From Actinomycetota bacterium (GTDB taxonomy: Bacteria; Actinomycetota; Thermoleophilia; Gaiellales; Gaiellaceae): a stretch of 5,653 bases of DNA. Below, in pieces: positions 1-3,699 of the stretch; position 1 is the first letter of the stretch; each line of letters begins with the position of its first letter. Made by a program: the position numbers and the translations under genes. The stretch spans positions 1 to 5,653 of the forward strand of contig JACDCN010000151.1 in assembly GCA_013817555.1 (NCBI GenBank). Direction: 5' to 3'. The notes under the pieces were generated by a model. It saw only the letters and a program-made list of their open reading frames with translations, searched no databases and had not been told where the DNA came from.

Positions 1-61
1 CTCCTGAGTCTGCTCCTCGCACCCTCGTCTCGGCGCCGTGGGCAGAGAAGGATGCCATACG

Positions 62-91
62 GGGACGTCCGGCGCACTCTCCGGACGTCCC
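62..91. repeat. Perfect 11-bp inverted repeat, candidate operator
   Basis: GGGACGTCCGG (62-72) and CCGGACGTCCC (81-91) are perfect inverted copies separated by 8 nt. Each arm also contains the self-complementary octamer GGACGTCC (63-70 and 83-90), so the same palindrome recurs 20 bp apart, about two helical turns. This suits two dimers of a regulator binding one face of the helix. It lies 40 bp before the ATG of the methyltransferase-like remnant. There is no T-run on either side, so an operator is more likely than a terminator. The bound protein is unknown. Confidence 0.55.
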
Positions 92-131
92 GTCGAACCG
101 GCTTCGAGGACGCGTTACCATACGCCTGGCG

Positions 132-207
132 ATGACCGAAGAAGGACACACCGAGCCGTTGGCCCGACGGGCGTACGAGGAGCTCGCGGAGACCTACGCG
201 GCCTGGC
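132..207 (+). pseudogene. 5' remnant of a class I SAM methyltransferase-like gene
   Basis: The frame opens with ATG at 132. About 25 codons resemble the N-terminal helix of small SAM-dependent methyltransferases: ARRAYEELAETYAAW compares well with the A-Y-[DE]-x-L-A-E-x-Y-A-A pattern before the glycine-rich SAM loop in that family. After W25 the resemblance stops. The frame then runs through low-complexity residues to a stop at 342-344, and no D-x-G-x-G-x-G motif follows. A TACCAT hexamer at 116-121 could serve as a -10 and would give an almost leaderless mRNA. I read this as the 5' end of a gene cut off near 208. The call rests on a short match, so a chance frame is possible. Confidence 0.3.
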
Positions 208-388
208 GCCCGTTAGCCTCGCCGTGTTCCCGCCGTGCGGGGCCTTGTCCAGTGCCCGGGAGTAGCGTCCCCCTGGTCGCTCCCCAGCCACGAAACACTG
301 CCAAGGTTGCTCCAGCCATGCGTCCTGAGTTCGTGGGTCCTTGAGCTGCCTCCGCGGGAAATAGATGCGGCACTAGACGTTTCGGTTC
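208..388. other. Unassigned stretch between remnant and methyltransferase
   Basis: No intact gene is seen here. On the minus strand a frame without a start codon is open from 372 down to a stop near 117. Its first half (about 372-210) has a protein-like composition, including QDAWLEQPWQCFVAG and RYSRALDKAPHGGNTARLTG. I do not recognise the family. The frame begins just after a TAG at 373-375, shortly past the stop of the methyltransferase gene. Protein-like character seems to fade near 208, the same place where the plus-strand remnant breaks, which suggests a join between two pieces of foreign DNA. No rho-independent terminator is evident. Confidence 0.3.
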
Positions 389-1207
389 CTACGCTGGATG
401 GCGGCGCAAAGAGATCTGGCGCATCTGCCAGACGATCTGTCCCGTCTGCGCAACGTGGGTGAGTCCATCTAGCTCGGCGGCCAACCACGTCAACTTGTCC
501 GGAGGATATGTAGCATCCACGTAAGGGTCGTGACGCCAGTTGGGCAAGTTCATAGAGAACATCCTCGCGGCTTGTCCGGTACTCGGGAGCACCTCCGCTG
601 CGCGATTGACTTCTATCCGCAGGTCATCGTCCCGTCGGGTAGTAGCGAGACGGGCGCCGACGAACAGCTCATTGCCGTGTTGGGCAAGTACCTCCGAGAC
701 TATCTTCAGGTACTCGTCGAACGCCGCAACCTCCGTGCTTATGCTGTCCACCTCTTCGACGAGCAAGAGACCGCCTGCTTCGAGCTCTTTAGCCCACTCG
801 GAGATCGCCTGCTCCGGCTGTGGAAGATGAGGTGCGAGGAACCGGGCGTAGATCAGATCCGGCCGCTCGCCGATGCCCGCTATCCGCAGAGGCACCGCCG
901 TAACATCAGCGGCGACATAGTCCTCTCTCCCGGCGGAGCTCGCTCTCGCCCGGCGCAAGAAGGCTTCCGAACGGTCCATGCCTACGGTCCTCTCCGGTCT
1001 CGTTATGCGAGAGAGAAGCCGCGTGGTAAAGCCGGGGCCGCACCCCAGGTCGAGAGCCAGCCGTGGACGGACTCGCACGCTTTCGGAGACGAAAGCCTCG
1101 CTGGTCGGATCGAAGACCTCAGAGACAACCCGGAGGCGTTCGGCCGCCAGGTCCGTTTCCCCGAAAGAGTAGACCGAGGTCGACTGGCCTGTCTGGTCGC
1201 CGCTCAT
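389..1207 (-). CDS. Class I SAM-dependent methyltransferase
   Basis: This 272-residue protein has the Rossmann-like SAM-binding fold. Motif I is LALDLGCGPGFTT (about 50-62, with D53-x-G-x-G-x-G59). The acidic residue after strand 2 is D78 in VGMDRSE. D101 in AADVTAVPL is the adenine-side motif. PDLIYARFLAPHL is the strand-4 region, and LEAGGLLLVEEVD is motif III. The overall pattern is that of small-molecule methyltransferases of the trans-aconitate/UbiE-like superfamily; the substrate cannot be read from the sequence. Length is normal and both ends look complete. The ATG at 1205-1207 is preceded by AGTAGGGG, a weak ribosome-binding site, and by TACCAT (1221-1216), a possible -10. It is the last of three minus-strand genes, but 193 nt and two hairpins separate it from the toxin gene, so it probably has its own promoter. 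Confidence 0.85.
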   Translation of the reverse strand: MSGDQTGQSTSVYSFGETDLAAERLRVVSEVFDPTSEAFVSESVRVRPRLALDLGCGPGFTTRLLSRITRPERTVGMDRSEAFLRRARASSAGREDYVAADVTAVPLRIAGIGERPDLIYARFLAPHLPQPEQAISEWAKELEAGGLLLVEEVDSISTEVAAFDEYLKIVSEVLAQHGNELFVGARLATTRRDDDLRIEVNRAAEVLPSTGQAARMFSMNLPNWRHDPYVDATYPPDKLTWLAAELDGLTHVAQTGQIVWQMRQISLRRHPA

Positions 1208-1246
1208 CCCCTACTATGGTAAGCGCCGAACTACCGGCGTGCTGCG

Positions 1247-1266
1247 CCACGTTTTTGGGAACGTGG
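1247..1266. repeat. 7-bp inverted repeat upstream of the methyltransferase
   Basis: CCACGTT (1247-1253) and AACGTGG (1260-1266) are perfect inverted copies around a 6-nt centre TTTGGG. The site sits 40-60 bp upstream of the methyltransferase ATG on the minus strand, around the usual -35 position. No T-run follows on either strand. It could be an operator for the methyltransferase or a weak hairpin after the TA operon; an operator seems more likely from its position. Confidence 0.4.
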
Positions 1267-1368
1267 TCTTACTCGTCGGGAGGAGCTCCCTTGCCGGTCG
1301 GGTCAAGCTTGCGCGAGCCCGAGCGCCGGCCGCAGGAGGGTAGCATCACCAGAACAGCTCGAAGCACT

Positions 1369-1385
1369 CTCCCGATCGACGGGAG
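1369..1385 (-). terminator. Candidate hairpin terminator of the TA operon
   Basis: CTCCCG (1369-1374) and CGGGAG (1380-1385) form a 6-bp GC-rich stem with a 5-nt loop, starting about 15 nt past the toxin stop codon on the minus strand. One flanking T-G pair could extend it. There is no clear U-tract downstream, as is common for actinomycete hairpins, so termination is plausible but not certain. Confidence 0.4.
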
Positions 1386-1400
1386 GTCTTGAGGCTACGC

Positions 1401-1928
1401 TTATCGTCCCGTAAACAACCTTTCGACGGTTCCCATCGGCAAAAAGAGACGGCGACCGTAGGGTTCTGTTGGGAGCCGTTGGAAACCGTAATGCTCGTAG
1501 AAGGATTGCGCCTCCTCGCCCTTGGCGTCGGTGATGACGGCCACGGAGGCGACATCGCGCGAGGTGGCGAGCGCGCGGTCGAGGGCATGCAGGAGCAGCC
1601 GACCTCCAAGCCGCTCGCCTTGGTACCTCTGGTCTACGGCTAGCCTGCCGATCAGGGTGGCTGGGTAGACACGGTACTTCGCGACGCGATGCGTGATCTC
1701 GTGAGGGAGGTCGGTGCGCTCGACTGCTATGGCACTCAGCGTGTAGTAGCCGGCGAGCCGGTCTTCTTCGCTATCGTAGAGGACCCTGACCGCAGCGACC
1801 CGCTGCTCCATCTCCCGGCGCGCCCGCTCGCGCAAATACCGGTCCAGGGCATCCTCGCCGCAAGAGAAAGCCGCCCGGAGCCTGAGATGTCGCCCTCCGA
1901 GCGACTCGAACCTGTAACGCTCGTCCAA
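1401..1928 (-). CDS. tacT: GNAT acetyltransferase toxin, TacT family
   Basis: This 175-residue protein matches the GNAT toxins of DUF1778-GNAT toxin-antitoxin systems. Known members acetylate the amino group of charged aminoacyl-tRNAs and so block translation. Visible family marks are the N-terminal AFSCGEDALDRYLRE (about 20-34), GYYTLSAIAVE (60-70), the acetyl-CoA-binding stretch IGRLAVDQRYQGERLGGRLL (93-112), and the C-terminal SFYEHYGF (142-149), where Y144 aligns with the conserved catalytic tyrosine of TacT. The pyrophosphate loop reads RYQGERLG, with R106 where many GNATs have Gly/Ala; I believe this variant also occurs in other family members. The start is TTG at 1926-1928, 3 nt after the antitoxin stop, with no strong ribosome-binding site, so expression is probably coupled to antitoxin translation. 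Order (antitoxin first), size and spacing are typical. Confidence 0.88.
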   Translation of the reverse strand: MDERYRFESLGGRHLRLRAAFSCGEDALDRYLRERARREMEQRVAAVRVLYDSEEDRLAGYYTLSAIAVERTDLPHEITHRVAKYRVYPATLIGRLAVDQRYQGERLGGRLLLHALDRALATSRDVASVAVITDAKGEEAQSFYEHYGFQRLPTEPYGRRLFLPMGTVERLFTGR

Positions 1929-1931
1929 GGA

Positions 1932-2210
1932 TCAGGGAGCAGGAATCTCGCCGAACCCCCTCGCCAGGTCGCGCAGGTTCTCGTTCGGCTCCGAGGGATC
2001 CATGAGCGCCTCGACGAAGATACGGCTGCCTTCGGTCGTCAACTCTATAACCTCGTGCGCCCGGATCGCCTCCCGCGAAGCAGCGAGCATCGTGCTCCGA
2101 ACGAAATCCGTCGTGTTGCTCCCACTGAGCGCCGCCGCCCGGTCGATAACCTCTTTCTCATCCGGCGCGACGCGCAACTCGAGCCTGCCGCTTCGTGACT
2201 TGCTAGCCAT
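1932..2210 (-). CDS. tacA: DUF1778 ribbon-helix-helix antitoxin, TacA family
   Basis: This 92-residue protein neutralises the neighbouring GNAT toxin and represses the shared promoter. Residues 9-15 (RLELRVA) form the DNA-contacting beta strand of a ribbon-helix-helix dimer. EKEVIDRAAALSGSNTTDFVRS (about 18-39) supplies the two helices, including the family's typical T-[TD]-F-V segment. The C-terminal half (VIELTTEGSRIFVEAL, then PSEPNENLRDL) is the extended toxin-binding part seen in DUF1778 proteins. I chose ATG at 2208-2210 because GAGGAG at 2219-2224 lies 8 nt upstream. The in-frame GTG at 2217-2219, three codons earlier, would overlap that site. The gene is first in a two-gene operon, with an operator-promoter immediately upstream. 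Confidence 0.88.
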   Translation of the reverse strand: MASKSRSGRLELRVAPDEKEVIDRAAALSGSNTTDFVRSTMLAASREAIRAHEVIELTTEGSRIFVEALMDPSEPNENLRDLARGFGEIPAP

Positions 2211-2218
2211 CGCTCTCA

Positions 2219-2224
2219 CTCCTC
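2219..2224 (-). promoter_or_regulatory. Ribosome-binding site of tacA
   Basis: GAGGAG on the minus strand lies 8 nt before the ATG at 2210. It decides between that ATG and the GTG at 2219, which overlaps the site itself. Confidence 0.65.
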
Positions 2225-2246
2225 AGATCGTAGACCGATTCTCCCA

Positions 2247-2275
2247 ATTGTACGGCTCTGTGCCGTACAAAGCAA
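2247..2275 (-). promoter_or_regulatory. tacAT promoter
   Basis: On the minus strand TTGCTT (2275-2270) and TACAAT (2252-2247) are separated by exactly 17 bp. The -10 matches five of six consensus bases, and the -35 keeps the important TTG. A start of transcription near 2240 would give a leader of about 30 nt carrying the GAGGAG ribosome-binding site. The operator palindrome fills the spacer and most of the -10. Confidence 0.6.
2248..2270. promoter_or_regulatory. Palindromic operator of the tacAT operon
   Basis: TTGTACGGC (2248-2256) and GCCGTACAA (2262-2270) are perfect 9-bp inverted copies with a 5-nt centre TCTGT. The repeat overlaps the -10 and the spacer of the promoter, so a bound protein would exclude RNA polymerase. 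RHH antitoxins of this family, usually with their GNAT partner, bind such palindromes and autorepress, so TacA is the natural ligand. That assignment is inference; the palindrome and its position are seen directly. Confidence 0.7.
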
Positions 2276-2280
2276 GCCGC

Positions 2281-2323
2281 GCTCGGCGGGGAGCTCTAAT
2301 GGAGCACCTCGAATGCGCCGAGC
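2281..2323. repeat. 8-bp inverted repeat between tacA promoter and GNAT remnant
   Basis: GCTCGGCG (2281-2288) and CGCCGAGC (2316-2323) are perfect inverted copies around a 27-nt loop that itself holds the palindrome GAGCTC. It lies downstream of the GNAT remnant on the minus strand and just upstream of the tacA promoter. It could insulate the operon, but no T-run follows. The interval 2276-2387 holds nothing else I can assign. Confidence 0.3.
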
Positions 2324-2387
2324 GGGGTTTGCTCTTCCACCTGGCCGAGCAGTTCGGCGCCGAGGGCATCCCTTCCACCACTCCTCA

Positions 2388-2654
2388 TCAGGTAAGCCTC
2401 TTGCAGAACAGGATCTCCAGCGGTTCCTCTGGCATCAGCAACGAGCCGCAATCCTTGTAGCCGAGCCTGCGGCAGAGGTGCTGCGCTCGCTCGTTGGAGA
2501 GCGACGAAGTCATCACCATCTCGTAGCCCGACTCGCGCATCTGCTCTTCCCAGAACGAGATCAGCCCGGTGCCCAAGCCTGTGCCCCTCAATCCTTCATT
2601 GACCCACAGCAAGTTCATGAAAGGGATCTCGTCCCAGAAGTACCCGTACCGCAG
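2388..2654 (-). pseudogene. 5'-truncated GNAT acetyltransferase
   Basis: This is the C-terminal half of a GNAT-fold N-acetyltransferase. The acetyl-CoA loop is ...NEGLRGTGLGTGLISFWEE (R-G-x-G-x-G), followed by YEMVMTSSLSNERAQHLCRRLGYKDCG and the ending EPLEILFCKRL, all typical of this family. The first ATG in this frame is at 2616-2618, but recognisable family sequence continues upstream of it without a stop (LRYGYFWDEIPF, to about 2654). That ATG is therefore not the original start; about half of a normal 150-170-residue protein is missing. The frame stays open to a TGA at 2712-2714 but upstream of 2654 reads arginine-rich, non-homologous residues. A transposase fragment begins about 20 bp further on, which suggests the 5' half was lost with an IS event. 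It is unrelated to TacT. Confidence 0.7.
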
Positions 2655-2671
2655 GCCTTCGCTACCTCGGG

Positions 2672-2790
2672 CTCGACGTCCTCGCCCGAGGCCTGATCGG
2701 GGTGAAGCTGGTCACCTCCGACGCGCACGCCGGCCTGACCCAGCCGCAACGAAGGATCACCCCGGATACACTACGTCAACGGACTTGAGC
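2672..2790 (+). mobile_element. Remnant of an IS256/Mutator-family insertion sequence
   Basis: The plus-strand frame at 2681-2740 reads LARGLIGVKLVTSDAHAGL. This matches the conserved core of IS256-family (Transposase_mut) proteins, where an ARGL-x-GV-x-LV-x-SDAH-x-GL block carries the second catalytic aspartate (here D at 2720-2722). Similarity fades before about 2672 and stops after 2740. The rest of the frame (to TGA at 2786-2788) reads across what looks like the element's right terminus. The element has thus lost its left end, the first half of the transposase and most of the C-terminal half. It abuts the truncated GNAT gene on the left and the AraC gene on the right, and cannot be active. 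Confidence 0.6.
2765..2790 (+). repeat. Probable right terminus of the IS256-like remnant
   Basis: GATACACTACGTC followed by AACGGACTTGAGC resembles, from memory, the terminal repeats of actinomycete IS256-family elements, which often read TACACCAC then a few variable bases then GGACTTGAC. The mirror copy expected at the left end is not in the window, so the inverted repeat cannot be confirmed here. TACACT at 2767-2772 could also act as a -10 for the next gene, but no convincing -35 precedes it. Confidence 0.35.
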
Positions 2791-2808
2791 ACTCCGGTGC
2801 GACGTGGC

Positions 2809-3246
<438 letters not shown>

Positions 3247-3261
3247 GCCCCGAGCCGCACA

Positions 3262-3275
3262 TATAATCACTGACA
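3262..3275 (+). promoter_or_regulatory. Promoter for a leaderless VOC mRNA
   Basis: A perfect -10 hexamer TATAAT occupies 3262-3267, leaving 7 nt before the ATG at 3275. RNA polymerase normally starts about 7 nt after the -10, which places the first transcribed base at, or one base before, the A of the start codon. No ribosome-binding site is present and none would fit. No TTGACA-like -35 stands at 16-18 bp, so activation by a bound regulator, plausibly the upstream AraC protein, is expected. Confidence 0.6.
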
Positions 3276-3685
3276 TGGACATCACGATTCACGCGAGCTT
3301 CCTCCCGCACGACGACCCGGACGCCTCCCTGGCCTTCTACCGCGACACGCTCGGTTTCGAGGTTCGCAACGACGTCGGGTACGGCGGGATGCGCTGGATC
3401 ACGATCGGCCCTGCCGACCAGCCCGGAACGTCCATCGTCCTGTACCCGCCGGACGCAACCCCCGGCATCACCGACGACGAGCGCCGCACCATCGCCGAGA
3501 TGATGGCCAAGGGCACCTACGCCGGCATCCTTCTGGCCACCAGGGACCTCGACGGCACCTTCGAGCGGGTGCAGGCCAGCGGCGCCGAGGTCGTCCAGGA
3601 GCCGACCGAGCAGCCGTACGGCGTTCGCGACTGCGCGTTCCGCGATCCCGCGGGCAACATGGTCCGCATCCAGGAGCTGCGCTGA
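3275..3685 (+). CDS. VOC family (glyoxalase/bleomycin-resistance fold) protein
   Basis: This 136-residue, cytoplasmic, single-domain protein is built from two beta-alpha-beta-beta-beta modules. The first is ITIHASFLPHDDPDASLAFYRDTLGFEV (about 3-30), with the typical [SA]-x-x-FY-x-x-x-LGF signature. The second runs from YAGILLATRDLDGTFERV to the closing FRDPAGNMVRIQEL (122-135). H6 and E134 occupy positions used for metal binding in metal-dependent members, but the central positions of a full glyoxalase I site are not evident, so a binding or sequestering role is as likely as catalysis. The start is fixed by the TATAAT at 3262-3267. The stop is 14 nt before the next gene, so the two are co-transcribed. 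Substrate is unknown. Confidence 0.85.
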   Translation: MDITIHASFLPHDDPDASLAFYRDTLGFEVRNDVGYGGMRWITIGPADQPGTSIVLYPPDATPGITDDERRTIAEMMAKGTYAGILLATRDLDGTFERVQASGAEVVQEPTEQPYGVRDCAFRDPAGNMVRIQELR

Positions 3686-3688
3686 CAG

Positions 3689-3695
3689 AAGGAGG
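3689..3695 (+). promoter_or_regulatory. Ribosome-binding site of the UvrA-like gene
   Basis: AAGGAGG is a strong Shine-Dalgarno sequence 4 nt before the ATG at 3700-3702, within the 14-nt gap after the VOC stop. It fixes the start. The VOC gene, by contrast, has none. Confidence 0.7.
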
Positions 3696-3699
3696 CACG

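Noticed and set aside
530..1222. A plus-strand frame of 230 codons opposite the methyltransferase
   Set aside because: No recognisable domain; the opposite strand carries clear SAM-binding motifs over the same span.
1282..1289. GGAGCTCC palindrome as an operator
   Set aside because: Only 8 bp and common by chance in GC-rich DNA; no further structure supports it.
1401..2654. Two GNAT genes as a tandem duplication
   Set aside because: The toxin-type protein and the truncated GNAT share only the general fold; their acetyl-CoA loops and C-termini belong to different families.
2569..2808. An 80-codon N-terminal extension of the AraC protein
   Set aside because: The extension is read across the GNAT and transposase remnants in a different frame and has no AraC-type sensor domain. 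The ATG at 2809 is preferred.
3275..3685. Calling the VOC protein glyoxalase I
   Set aside because: Only H6 and E134 fit metal-ligand positions and the remaining glyoxalase I ligands are not evident, so the general family name is safer.
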